A stretch of DNA of 64,000 nucleotides from Labrys miyagiensis (GTDB lineage Bacteria > Pseudomonadota > Alphaproteobacteria > Rhizobiales > Labraceae), in NCBI RefSeq assembly GCF_030160835.1, contig NZ_BSPC01000063.1, forward strand, positions 124,001 through 188,000, read 5' to 3'. A program made the translations under genes and the position numbers. Every line of letters begins with the position of its first letter. Position 1 is the stretch's first letter. Below, one piece after another: positions 16,615 to 26,015 of this stretch. A model generated the notes under the pieces. That model had not been told where the DNA came from, did no database searches, and saw nothing but the letters and a program-made list of their open reading frames with translations.

Positions 16615-17370
16615 CTAAGCGTCTTTGCCGCGGCGCTGACGCAACATGAACACGATGTAGACACCCACCAGGCCGATGGCGAGGCCGAACCAGGTCAGGG
16701 CATATTGCAGGTGGTTGTTGGGGAAGGAGAGAATGGTCTCCCCGCCCTGCGGCAGGCCGCCCGGCGCGCTCTGGTCGGCGTCGATGAAGAAGGGGGCGAC
16801 ACGCGTCAGCTTCTCCGCTTTGGCGATGCCCTGGATGTCGCGCGTGAACCAGTCGCCGGTGGCCGGATTGTCGGCGGGCGTGAAGAGGTTGCGGTCCTCC
16901 GTCCAGCGGGCGAGGCCGGTGATGGTGACGGGGCCGGTGACCTGCCCGGCCGGGCGCGTGGCTGGATCCTTGGCGCTTTCGGGCACGAAGCCGCGGTTGA
17001 TCAGGACGGTGGAGCCGTCGTCGCGGATCAGCGGGGTCAGCACCCAAAAGCCGACGCCTTTCGCCGGCCCCCTGGCATCGGGCAGGTTGGTGAAGGCACG
17101 GATCTCCTTCGAATGGTCGAAGGTGCCGCTGACCTGCCAGTGCCGATATTCGAGATCGTCCTGCTTGAGGGCAGGCCATTGCGCCTCGGGGGGAGGGGGA
17201 ACAGGAGCAGCGGTGGTGCGCTCGTTGACCTCGCGGATCAAGCCTTCCTTCCACTGCAGCCGTTCCAGCTGCCAGATTCCAAGGCCAATCAGGAAGGCGC
17301 ACATCGCCAGCATGAAAAGCGTGAGAAGCAGCAGCGAACGCCGCCAGGGCAGAGACGTTGTCACGGTCAC
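16615..17370 (-). CDS. SURF1 family cytochrome oxidase assembly protein
   Basis: Inner-membrane assembly factor of 251 aa that helps haem insertion into cytochrome c oxidase subunit I. The layout is the SURF1 hairpin: one membrane helix near the N-terminus (LLLLTLFMLAMCAFLIGLGIWQLERLQWK), a large periplasmic domain with TVLINRGFVP, and a second helix before the C-terminus. GTG 17370 is chosen as it overlaps the DUF983 stop by four bases (GTGA); longer starts would run into DUF983. Confidence 0.9.
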   Translation of the reverse strand: MTVTTSLPWRRSLLLLTLFMLAMCAFLIGLGIWQLERLQWKEGLIREVNERTTAAPVPPPPEAQWPALKQDDLEYRHWQVSGTFDHSKEIRAFTNLPDARGPAKGVGFWVLTPLIRDDGSTVLINRGFVPESAKDPATRPAGQVTGPVTITGLARWTEDRNLFTPADNPATGDWFTRDIQGIAKAEKLTRVAPFFIDADQSAPGGLPQGGETILSFPNNHLQYALTWFGLAIGLVGVYIVFMLRQRRGKDA

Positions 17371-17747
17371 TGCTCGAGCCGGCCTTCGGCTGCCTGCTTG
17401 GTGTATTGCAGGGCGACCAGGATGCCCTTCATCACGCGCAGGAGCGTGAGGCAGACGATGAGCGAGAGCGGCAGCCAGAGCACGACATGCACCCACACCG
17501 GTGGGGAGAAGGTGAACTCGACATAGAGCGCGGCTCCCAGGATGATGAAGCCCGCGACCAGGATCACCAGCACCGCCGGCCCGTCACCCGAATCGGCAAA
17601 GCTGTAGTCCAGGCCACAGGCGCTGCATTTAGGCTTGAGGTTGATGAAGCCGGCGAACATCTTGCCCTGGCCGCAGCGCGGACACAGCCCCCGGGGACCG
17701 GTCTGGAAGGGCGAAATCGGCGGGTAGTGACGATGATCCTGGGACAT
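17367..17747 (-). CDS. DUF983 family membrane protein
   Basis: Protein of 126 aa with two CxxC pairs (CPRCGQG and CSACGL), probably a zinc ribbon, followed by two membrane helices. DUF983 proteins recur next to coxC and surf1 in alphaproteobacteria and are presumed to help oxidase assembly, but no biochemical role is established that I know of. GGAG upstream of ATG 17747 sets the start. It is separated from ctaE by a hairpin. Confidence 0.88.
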   Translation of the reverse strand: MSQDHRHYPPISPFQTGPRGLCPRCGQGKMFAGFINLKPKCSACGLDYSFADSGDGPAVLVILVAGFIILGAALYVEFTFSPPVWVHVVLWLPLSLIVCLTLLRVMKGILVALQYTKQAAEGRLEQ

Positions 17748-17757
17748 GGCGGTCTCC

Positions 17758-17786
17758 AAAAGGAAACGGCCGGGTGACCCCGGCCG
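17758..17786 (-). terminator. Intrinsic terminator or attenuator after ctaE
   Basis: On the minus strand a perfect 8-bp stem CGGCCGGG/CCCGGCCG with loop GTCA is followed by TTTCCTTTT. It lies between ctaE and DUF983 and could reduce read-through to the assembly genes. Confidence 0.7.
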
Positions 17787-17811
17787 CCTCAAACAATTCT
17801 TGTGCCGGGGC

Positions 17812-18648
17812 TCAGCCATGCACGCCGCCGGGGCCATGACCCCAGACATAGATGCAGGCGAACAGGAACAGCCAAACCACGTCGACGAAATGCCAGTACC
17901 AGGCGGCGAATTCGAAGCCGAGGTGATGGCGCAGCGTGAACTGGTCGAAGCTGGCGCGCCACAGGCAGACCGCCAGGAAGATGGTGCCGATGATCACATG
18001 GAAACCATGGAAGCCGGTCGCCATGAAGAAGGTCGAGCCATAGATGTGGCCGGAGAAGCCGAACGGCGCATGGGCATACTCATAAGCCTGGCAGGCGGTG
18101 AAGAACAGGCCGAGGATGACGGTAAGGAGGAGGCCGTTGCGCAGGCCCTTCTTGTCGCCTTCCAGCAAGGCGTGGTGCGCCCAGGTCACCGTGGTGCCCG
18201 AGGTCAGCAGGATCAGTGTATTGAGCAGCGGCAGATGCCAGGGATCAAGCGTCTCGATGCCCTTGGGCGGCCAGACGCCGCCGGTCAAAGCCGTGCGGGC
18301 GACTTCGTTGACCTGGCCGGGGAAGAGGGCGACGGCGAAATAGGCCCAGAACCAGGCGACGAAAAACATCACCTCGGAGGCGATGAACAGCATCATGCCA
18401 TAGCGGTGATGCAGCTGCACGACCGGGGTATGGTCCCCCTCGGTGGCTTCCTTGATGACGTCCCACCACCACATCATCATGGTGTAGAGCACGCCGATCA
18501 GGCCGGCGCCGAACACCAGCGGGCCGACCGAAGCGCCATGCATCCAGGTGATCAGGCCGATGGCCAGGACGAAAGCCGACATCGCGCCGACGAACGGCCA
18601 CGGGCTCGGATTTACGAGGTGGTAATCATGGTTCTTGGCTTGAGCCAT
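17812..18648 (-). CDS. ctaE: Cytochrome c oxidase subunit III (aa3 type)
   Basis: Core subunit of 278 aa with about seven membrane helices and no metal. Family motifs include the [25 protein letters not shown] block with the conserved glutamate, the internal [10 protein letters not shown], and the C-terminal [11 protein letters not shown]. It follows ctaG by 29 bases in the oxidase operon. Confidence 0.96.
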   Translation of the reverse strand: MAQAKNHDYHLVNPSPWPFVGAMSAFVLAIGLITWMHGASVGPLVFGAGLIGVLYTMMMWWWDVIKEATEGDHTPVVQLHHRYGMMLFIASEVMFFVAWFWAYFAVALFPGQVNEVARTALTGGVWPPKGIETLDPWHLPLLNTLILLTSGTTVTWAHHALLEGDKKGLRNGLLLTVILGLFFTACQAYEYAHAPFGFSGHIYGSTFFMATGFHGFHVIIGTIFLAVCLWRASFDQFTLRHHLGFEFAAWYWHFVDVVWLFLFACIYVWGHGPGGVHG

Positions 18649-18677
18649 GGTCTTCTCCAGATGCCGGTCGCCCGGAT

Positions 18678-19301
18678 TTACAACTGCGGTTTCGTCGTGG
18701 CCGGTTCGGCGGCCGCGACGGGAGTCGCTGGCTGCTTGGCCGGATAATAGGTGTAGGACAGCGTGATTGTCTTGACGCCCCTGAGATAATCCACCTTGTC
18801 GATGGCGGGATCGACAAAGAAGACCACAGGCAATTCACGGCTCTCGCCCGGCGCCAGGCTCTGGCTGGTGAAGCAGAAGCACTGGATTTTCGAGAAATAA
18901 GCGCCCGTCTCCTGCGGCGTCACATTATAGGCCGCCGAGGCCCAGGTGGTCTCGCTGTAGAGGTTGGTGATCTTGTAATAGATCGTCTTGACCTCGCCGG
19001 CCTTGACGGTGATGGAGCGCTGCTCGGGTTCGAACTTCCAGGGCAGGGCTGGATTGATGTTGGAATCGAAGCGCACCTCGAAGCTGCGGTCGATGGTCTG
19101 GGCGGGCGCGGCTTCCGCGACCCTGGTGGTGCCGCCAAAACCGGTGACCTTGCAGAACAAGGTGTAGAGCGGCACCGAGGCATAAGCCGCGCCCACCATC
19201 GAGGCCACGAAAGCCAGGCAACAGACCGCGATGAGGCCGTTGCTGGCCTTGGGGTGCCGTGTCCTGCCTTGCGGTGTCTGGGGGCGCTCCCGGGTGCTCA
19301 T
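18678..19301 (-). CDS. ctaG: Cytochrome c oxidase assembly protein CtaG/Cox11
   Basis: Copper chaperone of 207 aa that delivers copper to the CuB site of subunit I. One membrane helix near the N-terminus ([24 protein letters not shown]) is followed by a periplasmic domain with the copper motif KIQCFCF. The gene lies two bases after the CoxF-like gene and before ctaE, the standard alphaproteobacterial order. Confidence 0.95.
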   Translation of the reverse strand: MSTRERPQTPQGRTRHPKASNGLIAVCCLAFVASMVGAAYASVPLYTLFCKVTGFGGTTRVAEAAPAQTIDRSFEVRFDSNINPALPWKFEPEQRSITVKAGEVKTIYYKITNLYSETTWASAAYNVTPQETGAYFSKIQCFCFTSQSLAPGESRELPVVFFVDPAIDKVDYLRGVKTITLSYTYYPAKQPATPVAAAEPATTKPQL

Positions 19302-19303
19302 CG

Positions 19304-19549
19304 TCAGAATCCCTGGTCGCCGATGCCAGGGCCCTTGACGAAGCTCACGGCGTAAACCAGCAGCACGAAGGCGATTAGCGCCGCGGCGAGCGCGATGCTG
19401 CGCCAGTGCAGCTTGCGGGCCTGGTCAGGCGCAAGCTTGGCCATCCAGCTGTCCCGGGGCGGGCGCTGATAGGCAAGCGGGCGGAACAGGATGATCAGGA
19501 GGAGGACGATCAGCGCAGGGCCGACGAACCACAGATGGTTGCTCATCAT
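19304..19549 (-). CDS. Small CoxF-like membrane protein
   Basis: Protein of 81 aa with two predicted membrane helices (about 8-23 and 51-71) between ctaB and ctaG, where Bradyrhizobium and relatives carry coxF. It starts MMSNHLWF at an ATG overlapping the ctaB stop by four bases. Sequence similarity in this family is low, so the name rests on position, size and hydrophobicity. A role in oxidase assembly or stability is inferred. Confidence 0.75.
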   Translation of the reverse strand: MMSNHLWFVGPALIVLLLIILFRPLAYQRPPRDSWMAKLAPDQARKLHWRSIALAAALIAFVLLVYAVSFVKGPGIGDQGF

Positions 19550-20505
19550 GCCATCATCCTCATGACCACGGCCTCGCCGAGGAGACAGGCGAACAGCACG
19601 AAGAGATAGAGGATCGAGTAGCCGAACATGCGCTTGGCCGGCCCCATGTCGTCGGGCTTGCGCCAGATCTCGATGGCGAGCCAGAGCATGCCGAGGCCGC
19701 CGAGGCCGGAGACGATGCCATAGGTCCAGTGTGCGAAGCCGAGGAACCAGGGCAGCATGCCGATCGGCGCCAGCAGCACGGTGTAGATCAGGATCTGCTT
19801 GCGGGTTTCGCGCGCGCCGGAGACCACGGGCAGCATGGGCACGCCAGCCTTCTCGTAGTCGCCCGATTTGAACAAAGCGAGCGCCCAGAAATGGGGCGGC
19901 GTCCATATGAAGATCAGGGCGAACAGCACCAGGCTCTCCAGCGACACGCTGCCGGTGGCGGCCGCATAGGCGACAACCGGGGGCAAGGCGCCGGCGGCAC
20001 CGCCGATGACGATGTTCTGCGCCGTCCAGCGCTTCAGCCACATCGTATAGACGACGACATAGAAGAAGATGGTGAAGGCGAGCAGGCCTGCGGCAAGGCT
20101 ATTGGTGAAGACGCCGAGCACCAGCACCGAGGCGCAGGACAGGATGATGCCGAAGGTGAGGGCCTCGTTGGGATGGATGTGCCCGGCCGGGATCGGACGC
20201 TTGCGCGTGCGGCTCATCACGGCGTCGATATCGGCGTCGTACCACATGTTGAGGGCGCCCGAAGCGCCGGCACCGACGGCGATGGCGATCAGGGCGGCAA
20301 GGCCGACAACCGGGTGGATGTGAACTGGCGCCATCACCATGCCGGTGAGGGCGGTGAAGACCACGAGCGACATCACGCGCGGCTTGAGCAGGGCGACGAA
20401 GTCGCCTGCCGAGGCGATGCTGATCGCGGGATCAACCTCGTCCGTCTGGCCGTTCATGGGCATGCCGATGTCGCTCAATGCAGTTTCCTTGGTGGCAGGC
20501 TGCAA
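19546..20505 (-). CDS. ctaB: Protohaem IX farnesyltransferase (haem O synthase)
   Basis: UbiA-superfamily prenyltransferase of 319 aa that attaches farnesyl to haem b to make haem O, the precursor of haem a for the oxidase. The first aspartate motif is [21 protein letters not shown]; the second conserved loop includes [10 protein letters not shown]. About nine membrane helices are apparent. It lies between ctaD and the CoxF-like gene. Confidence 0.96.
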   Translation of the reverse strand: MQPATKETALSDIGMPMNGQTDEVDPAISIASAGDFVALLKPRVMSLVVFTALTGMVMAPVHIHPVVGLAALIAIAVGAGASGALNMWYDADIDAVMSRTRKRPIPAGHIHPNEALTFGIILSCASVLVLGVFTNSLAAGLLAFTIFFYVVVYTMWLKRWTAQNIVIGGAAGALPPVVAYAAATGSVSLESLVLFALIFIWTPPHFWALALFKSGDYEKAGVPMLPVVSGARETRKQILIYTVLLAPIGMLPWFLGFAHWTYGIVSGLGGLGMLWLAIEIWRKPDDMGPAKRMFGYSILYLFVLFACLLGEAVVMRMMA

Positions 20506-20594
20506 GGCCGCCTGTTGGTGCTTGAAGTTTCTTGCTTGAACCTTCGTCGTTCGAAGGCTCGAGGAAGAAACCGGGACCTCCGCTCGGAGGCGTA

Positions 20595-20620
20595 AGGGCG
20601 GCCGTTGGTGCGGCCGCCCT
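20595..20620 (-). terminator. GC-rich hairpin between ctaD and ctaB
   Basis: A perfect 10-bp stem, AGGGCGGCCG with CGGCCGCCCT, and a six-base loop lie about 25 bases after the ctaD stop on the minus strand. No long T-run follows, so it may be a processing or stabilising hairpin rather than a full terminator. Confidence 0.5.
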
Positions 20621-20643
20621 CGAATACTCTTGGTTCGAGGCGC

Positions 20644-22284
20644 TTAGCGGATGCGCGGCAGGGTCTCGAACTGGTGGAAGGGCGGCGGCGAGGGCAGCGT
20701 CCATTCCAGGGTCGTGGCGCCTTCGCCCCAAGGATTGGCCGCGGCCTGCTCCTTGTGCACGAACAGCGTGTGGTACATGCCCCACAGGAAGAAAATCACA
20801 CCGCCGGCGAAGATGAAGGCACCGAGCGAGGAGATGAAGTTCCATCCGGCAAAGGCGGGGTTGTAGTCGACGACATGACGGGGCATGCCGGCCAGGCCCA
20901 GGAAGTGCTGCGGCATGAACAGCATGTTGGCGCCGATGAAGGCGATCCAGAAATGCGTTTGGCCGATCCAGTCGGGGATGATGTAGCCGAACATTTTCGG
21001 GAACCAGTAGTACCAGCCCGCGAAGATAGCGAAGACGGCGCCTAGCGACAGCACGTAGTGAAAGTGGGCCACCACGTAATAGGTGTTGTGCAGCGAGCGG
21101 TCGACGCCGGCATTGGCCAGCATCACGCCCGTCACGCCGCCGATGGTGAACAGGAAGATGAAGCCCGTCGCCCAGACCATCGGGGCCTTGAAGTCGATCG
21201 AGCCGCCCCACATCGTGGCGATCCACGAGAAGATCTTCACGCCGGTCGGCACCGCGATCACCATGGTGGCGAACACGAAGTAGGCCTGCGTGTCGACGTC
21301 GAGGCCGACGGTATACATGTGGTGGGCCCACACCACGAAGCCGACGACGCCGATGGCGACCATGGCGTAGGCCATGCCGAGATAGCCGAAGATCGGCTTG
21401 CGCGAGAAGGTCGAGATGATGTGGCTGATAATGCCGAAGCCGGGCAGGATCAGGATGTAGACTTCCGGATGGCCGAAGAACCAGAACAGGTGCATCCACA
21501 GGATTGGGTCACCGCCATGGGCGGCGTCGAAGAAGGCGGTACCGAAGTTGCGGTCCGTCAGCAGCATGGTGATGGCGCCGGCGAGGACAGGCAGCGACAG
21601 CAGCAGCAGGAAGGCGGTGACCAGCACGCCCCAGGCGAACAGCGGCATCTTGTGCAGCGTCATGCCCGGTGCACGCATGTTGAAGATCGTGGTGATGAAG
21701 TTGATGGCGCCCAGGATCGAGGAAGCGCCGGCCAGATGCAGCGCCAGGATCGCGAAGTCCATGGCCGGGCCGGGCGTGCCGGTTAGCGAGGACATCGGCG
21801 GATAGGCCGTCCAGCCGGTGCCGACGCCGTAGTCGGTCGGGCCGGGGCCGCCGGGAACGAACATCGAGATGATAAGGAGGCTGATCGCCGGGATCAGCAG
21901 CCAGAACGAGATGTTGTTCATGCGCGGGAAGGCCATGTCCGGCGCGCCGATCATGATCGGCACGAACCAGTTGCCGAAGCCGCCGATCATCGCGGGCATC
22001 ACCATGAAGAAGATCATGATGAGGCCGTGGGCCGTGACGAAGGCGTTGAAGGTATAGGGGTTGGAGAAGATCTGCATGCCCGGAACCATCAGTTCGGCCC
22101 GCATCATCACAGACAGGAAGCCGCCGATGATGCCCGCGCAGAGCGCGAAGATCAGGTAGAGCGTGCCGATATCCTTGTGGTTGGTCGAGTAGACGTAACG
22201 GCGCCAACCGGTCGGATGATCATGCGCATGGTCATCATGGGCATGGTCGTCATGCACCGATGCATCGGGGACAGTGGCCATCAT
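20644..22284 (-). CDS. ctaD: Cytochrome c oxidase subunit I (aa3 type)
   Basis: Catalytic subunit of 546 aa with 12 membrane helices, binding haem a, haem a3 and CuB. Visible motifs include [18 protein letters not shown] at the N-terminus, the haem a ligand in [11 protein letters not shown], the CuB histidine and cross-linked tyrosine in [18 protein letters not shown], and the HFHYVLS haem ligands. A His/Asp-rich N-terminal tail ([13 protein letters not shown]) could bind copper. The second Met is an equally good start. It is 28 bases after ctaC. Confidence 0.97.
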   Translation of the reverse strand: MMATVPDASVHDDHAHDDHAHDHPTGWRRYVYSTNHKDIGTLYLIFALCAGIIGGFLSVMMRAELMVPGMQIFSNPYTFNAFVTAHGLIMIFFMVMPAMIGGFGNWFVPIMIGAPDMAFPRMNNISFWLLIPAISLLIISMFVPGGPGPTDYGVGTGWTAYPPMSSLTGTPGPAMDFAILALHLAGASSILGAINFITTIFNMRAPGMTLHKMPLFAWGVLVTAFLLLLSLPVLAGAITMLLTDRNFGTAFFDAAHGGDPILWMHLFWFFGHPEVYILILPGFGIISHIISTFSRKPIFGYLGMAYAMVAIGVVGFVVWAHHMYTVGLDVDTQAYFVFATMVIAVPTGVKIFSWIATMWGGSIDFKAPMVWATGFIFLFTIGGVTGVMLANAGVDRSLHNTYYVVAHFHYVLSLGAVFAIFAGWYYWFPKMFGYIIPDWIGQTHFWIAFIGANMLFMPQHFLGLAGMPRHVVDYNPAFAGWNFISSLGAFIFAGGVIFFLWGMYHTLFVHKEQAAANPWGEGATTLEWTLPSPPPFHQFETLPRIR

Positions 22285-22312
22285 TCAATCCTCTAGTCGA
22301 GCCGTCAGGCCG

Positions 22313-23179
22313 TTACTGTACAATCGCGGCCGCCGAAGCGACCTTGTTCTGGCTGTCGCCGTTCAGAGCCGACTTCTTGCTGGCAGCCCATTTGTCGAAG
22401 TCTTCCTGGCTGACAACATGCACGGAGATCGGCATGAAAGCATGGTCATGGCCGCACAGCTGCGAGCACTGGCCATAATACCAGCCTTCGCGGGTGGCCT
22501 TGAACCAGGTTTCGTTGAGTCGGCCGGGAATGGCGTCGATCTTCACGCCGAAGGAATTCACCGAGAAGGCGTGGATCACGTCGGTCGCGGTGACCTGGAC
22601 GACCACGGTCTTGTTGACCGGCACCACCATCTCGTTGTCGACGGCGAGCAGCCACGGCTTGCCCTCGGCTTTCACCTTGTCCTCGTCGCGGCGCATGGTG
22701 GAGGTGAAGGTGAAGTCGCCATTGTCGGGATATTCGTAGTCCCAGCTCCACTGGCTGGCCGTGGCCTTAATGGTCAGGTCGGCCTTGGGAATGACTTCCT
22801 CGAAGTAGAGGAGCTTGAAGGAGGGCAGGGCGATCAGCACGAGGACGAGGATCGGGCCCACCGTCCAGATGATTTCGATCAGCGTGTTGTGCGTCACCTT
22901 GGACGGCACCGGATTGGCGTTCTTGTTGAAGCGGAAGATCACATAGAGCAGCAGCGCCATCACGAAGAGGGTGATGGGCACGATGAACCACATCACATAG
23001 CCGTGGAACCAGACGATGTAATCCATCACCGGTGTGGCCGCTTCCTGCAGGCCCATCTGCCAGGGGTGGGGTTCGCCGAGGCCGCCCGTTTCCTGGGCAA
23101 AGGCCGTGCCCGTGGTGAGGCCCAACAGCAGGGACGTCAGCGCCACCCCGCTCATAGTCTTCTTAAGATGGAAAGCCAT
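22313..23179 (-). CDS. ctaC: Cytochrome c oxidase subunit II
   Basis: Receives electrons from cytochrome c at the binuclear CuA centre; 288 aa. Signal peptide at 1-28, two membrane helices (about 52-82 and 100-125), then the cupredoxin domain with CuA ligands H203, C238, C242, H246 and M249 in GQCSQLCGHDHAFM. Glu of the usual CSELCG is Gln here. ATG 23179 is preceded by GAGAAGG; an upstream ATG at 23269 lacks support. First gene of the cox operon. Confidence 0.96.
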   Translation of the reverse strand: MAFHLKKTMSGVALTSLLLGLTTGTAFAQETGGLGEPHPWQMGLQEAATPVMDYIVWFHGYVMWFIVPITLFVMALLLYVIFRFNKNANPVPSKVTHNTLIEIIWTVGPILVLVLIALPSFKLLYFEEVIPKADLTIKATASQWSWDYEYPDNGDFTFTSTMRRDEDKVKAEGKPWLLAVDNEMVVPVNKTVVVQVTATDVIHAFSVNSFGVKIDAIPGRLNETWFKATREGWYYGQCSQLCGHDHAFMPISVHVVSQEDFDKWAASKKSALNGDSQNKVASAAAIVQ

Positions 23180-23532
23180 CCGCCTTCTCTCCAATTCCCG
23201 CCAGCCGCCGGTGCCCGAGATACGTCCAAGATACGTCACTTTGGCACGGTGCCGGCCCTGGAGCGCCAATCGCAGTTTATCTGGCGCGCAGATTTCACGG
23301 ATTGGAACTCATGTAAAGCACACGGTCACTCAAAAACCATAATCCACAGCGCATCGCAATGGCTGGGAGTCACGGGTTTGTGCGGCAATTGGGCGCGAAA
23401 GCGCCACAGACCGCCCTCAGCTTGCCTCCCGCACCGTCATGGCAGCGTCCTTGACAGGCCAAGCCTGTCTGGTACCCGTCGCGGCTGAGATCCAAAACAG
23501 GCCCGCGGGCCCTGATTCGGCGAGGATATAAC
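23180..23532. other. Divergent promoter region of the cox operon and the IalB-like gene
   Basis: The 353-base gap lies upstream of both ctaC and the IalB-like gene. TTGACA occurs near 23451 on the plus strand, with no good -10 at 17 bases; TATAAC just ahead of the ialB start (about 23527) is another promoter-like element. No repeat-family copy or small gene is evident. Confidence 0.4.
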
Positions 23533-24096
23533 TTGCTGGCACATATGCTGAATAATGCCCTGTGGACGCCGCTGCGGCGCCTTGCCGGCCTGTCGCTCCT
23601 GAGCTTCGCTCTGGCCGGCGGCTTCGTGGCAACCGCCCAGGCGCAGGCCCAGACCGACACCGAGCAATATGGGGCGCTGCGCTCCAAGCATGACAATTGG
23701 CAGGTCCGCTGCGATACGCCTCCCGGCGCCCAGCGCGAGCAATGCGCTCTCGTCCAGGCCGTTACCGCATCCGACCGCCCGAACATCGCCCTCTCCGTCC
23801 TCGTGCTGCGCACGGCCGACCAGAAGAGCCGTCTCCTGCGGGTGATCGCACCGCTGGGCGTGCTGCTGCCGGCCGGCCTCGGCCTGAAGATCGACAACCA
23901 GGATGTCGGCCGCGCCGGTTTCGTGCGCTGCATGCCGACGGGGTGCCTTGCCGATATCGTGCTCGATGACGCGCAGATCGGCATGCTGCGCAACGGCAAG
24001 GAAGCGACCTTCATCATCTTCCAGACACCGGAGGACGGCATTGGAATTCCGCTGACGCTGAAAGGCTTTGGCGAGGGGTTTGATGAGTTGAAGTAA
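23533..24096 (+). CDS. Invasion-associated locus B (IalB) family protein
   Basis: Secreted protein of 187 aa with a signal peptide ending near ATAQAQA and the IalB pattern: HDNWQVRCDTPPGAQREQCALVQ, then FVRCMPTGCLADI, with paired cysteines. IalB was named in Bartonella, but homologues occur in most Rhizobiales as periplasmic or surface proteins of unclear function. TTG 23533 is used because GAGGA lies about six bases upstream; ATG 23545 has no ribosome site but would keep the signal peptide. A family A repeat begins directly after the stop. Confidence 0.85.
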   Translation: MLAHMLNNALWTPLRRLAGLSLLSFALAGGFVATAQAQAQTDTEQYGALRSKHDNWQVRCDTPPGAQREQCALVQAVTASDRPNIALSVLVLRTADQKSRLLRVIAPLGVLLPAGLGLKIDNQDVGRAGFVRCMPTGCLADIVLDDAQIGMLRNGKEATFIIFQTPEDGIGIPLTLKGFGEGFDELK

Positions 24097-24230
24097 CCTG
24101 GGAGCGCGGACATCTTGTCCGCTCTTGAACCTCCCCGTTTCAAGAATGTGCAAAGGCGGGCCCGATATGGTCCGCCTTTTCTTTTGGCGCTTGCGGTTCA
24201 AGAGGCGGACAGGACGTCCGCGCTCCCAGC
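24097..24230. repeat. Family A repeat, head-to-head pair enclosing a terminator
   Basis: The left element (24097-24130) follows the IalB-like TAA with no gap and contains GCGGACATCTTGTCCGC. The right, inverted element (24197-24230) contains GCGGACAGGACGTCCGC and overlaps the 3' end of the acyl-CoA dehydrogenase gene, encoding its last residues and stop. An intrinsic terminator lies between them. Confidence 0.85.
24152..24185 (+). terminator. Terminator between convergent IalB-like and acyl-CoA dehydrogenase genes
   Basis: AAAGGCGG (24152-24159) pairs with CCGCCTTT (24172-24179), with an extra inner GCC/GGT pairing, and is followed by TCTTTT. A-rich bases on the left side could make it bidirectional. 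Confidence 0.75.
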
Positions 24231-25859
24231 CCTCGCCAGAATCGACCCAAGCTTCAGCCCCGCCGGCAAGGCTCCGTAACAGCCCCGCATGCCGCCATTG
24301 AGCCGTCCGGCGACGAAGGCCTCGGCAACTTCAGCCGGCGCATGGCGCAGCAGGAGAGAGGCCTGCAGCCCAAGCGCCAGGTCCTCGACCAGCCGGCGGG
24401 CTGTTGCTTCCGCCGCAGCGAGGTCCTGCAAGCCAGCCTCGATGCTGGCGAGGAAGCGGTCATAGTCGCGGTCGAGCCCCCTGGACGCCTCGAGCTCGGC
24501 CCTCAAGGCATCGAGGGTCGCGCACTCGCGCGCGAGTGCGCGCAGGACGTCGAGCGCGTTGACATTGCCGGAACCTTCCCAGATCGCGTTTACCGGTGCC
24601 TCGCGATAGAAGCGGGCAAGCGGGCCTTCCTCCACGAAGCCGTTGCCGCCGAGACACTCCAGCGCCTCGTAGCTGTGATTGGGCAGGCGCTTGGTCACCC
24701 AGAACTTGGCGATGGCCGCGCCGATGCGGGCGAAGGCCGTCTCCTCCGGCGAGCCGCCGTCGAAGGCTCGGGCGACCCGCATGACGAGGGCGGTCGCCGC
24801 TTCCGCCTCGATGACGAGGTCGGCGAGAACCGCCTGCATCAGCGGCTGCTCGATCAGGCGCTTGCCGAAGGCCTTGCGATGGGCGGCGTGGTGCACGGCC
24901 TCGACGGCGCAGTGGCGCATCATGCCGGCGCAGACGAGGGCGGCGTCGAGCCGCGTCTGGTTGACCATGGCCATGATGGTGGCGACGCCGCGCCCTTCCT
25001 CGCCTATCCGCCAGGCGAGCGCGCCGGCATAGTCGATCTCGGCCGATGCGTTGGAGCGATTGCCGAGCTTGTCCTTCAGCCGTTGGATGAGAATCGGATT
25101 GCGCTTGCCATCCGGCCGCCAGCGCGCGGTGAAGAAGCAGGTGAGGCCGCCGGGCGCCTGGGCGAGGGTGAGGAAGCCGTCGGACATCGGCGCCGAACAG
25201 AACCATTTATGCCCGGTGAGCTCGTAATGGTCGCCACCGAGCGGGCGGGCCTGCGTGGTGTTGGCGCGCACGTCGGAGCCGCCCTGCTTCTCGGTCATGG
25301 CCATGCCGATGGTGGCGCCGCGCTTGGCCGGGGCGGGCTTGGCCGCGGGATCATAGGCATTGGCGAGGATGAGCGGGGCCCATTCGCGATGGAGACTCTC
25401 GTTCTGCCGGAGCACGGCAAGGCTCGCGCCCGTCATGGTGATCGGGCAGCAGACGCCCGGCTCGATCTGCGTGAGCATGTATTCCAGGGCGGCATGGGCG
25501 ACGAAGGCGCCGGGGCGGCCCGAAGCCGGCAGGGAATGGATGCCGGCCTCCAGCCCATGCGCCATCAGGGCATGGTAGGCCGGGTGGTATTCCACGAAAT
25601 CGATGCGCTGGCCGAAGCGGTCGAAGCTGTGAAGCTGCGGCGGATGGCGATTGGCGGCTTCACCCAGGGCGATGCTATCGGCCGTGCCGATGGCGGCCCC
25701 GAAGGCGTGGACGGCCTCCTCTGCCCAGCCGGCTCCCTCGCGCCGCAGCGCTTCCTGCAGGCCGGGATCCTCGGTGAACAGGTTGTAGTCGATCAGCGGC
25801 GGGACCTGGTTGGTGACCTGATGGGTCGGCAAATCGCTGATCGGATCCTGCGCAATCAT
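24198..25859 (-). CDS. AidB-like acyl-CoA dehydrogenase family protein
   Basis: Flavoprotein of 553 aa closest to the AidB (alkylation-response) branch of acyl-CoA dehydrogenases. It has TEKQGGSDVRANTT, GHKWFCSAPMSDGFL and the C-terminal YEALECLGGNGFVEE and REAPVNAIWEGSGNV segments. In E. coli AidB protects DNA during alkylation and binds DNA; isovaleryl-CoA dehydrogenase is the alternative reading. GGGAGG precedes ATG 25859. The last residues, GSADVLSAS, and the stop codon are encoded within a family A repeat, so the native C-terminus has probably been replaced. Confidence 0.88.
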   Translation of the reverse strand: MIAQDPISDLPTHQVTNQVPPLIDYNLFTEDPGLQEALRREGAGWAEEAVHAFGAAIGTADSIALGEAANRHPPQLHSFDRFGQRIDFVEYHPAYHALMAHGLEAGIHSLPASGRPGAFVAHAALEYMLTQIEPGVCCPITMTGASLAVLRQNESLHREWAPLILANAYDPAAKPAPAKRGATIGMAMTEKQGGSDVRANTTQARPLGGDHYELTGHKWFCSAPMSDGFLTLAQAPGGLTCFFTARWRPDGKRNPILIQRLKDKLGNRSNASAEIDYAGALAWRIGEEGRGVATIMAMVNQTRLDAALVCAGMMRHCAVEAVHHAAHRKAFGKRLIEQPLMQAVLADLVIEAEAATALVMRVARAFDGGSPEETAFARIGAAIAKFWVTKRLPNHSYEALECLGGNGFVEEGPLARFYREAPVNAIWEGSGNVNALDVLRALARECATLDALRAELEASRGLDRDYDRFLASIEAGLQDLAAAEATARRLVEDLALGLQASLLLRHAPAEVAEAFVAGRLNGGMRGCYGALPAGLKLGSILARAGSADVLSAS

Positions 25860-26015
25860 ATCAGGCCTCCCGCTTTTCAAGCTCAAATTATCGCAGGGGC
25901 AGCATCGTGGCGAGGGCATGACAGTGATATTTGTTTCCCACCGCCCTGTAACGGCCTATATGCCGCTGCGAGATCCCCGCCTTCGGGCGAAGGGGTGAAC
26001 GAGACTGGACAGACG

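Noticed and set aside
17767-17786. Copper or redox regulatory site in the cox operon
   Set aside because: The dyad is followed by a T-tract on the minus strand and is best explained as a terminator.
24342-26015. Upstream extension of the MATE frame, which would make a protein of over 1000 aa
   Set aside because: The first 1.6 kb is antisense to the AidB-like gene and not MATE-like; the transporter homology starts just after ATG 26016.
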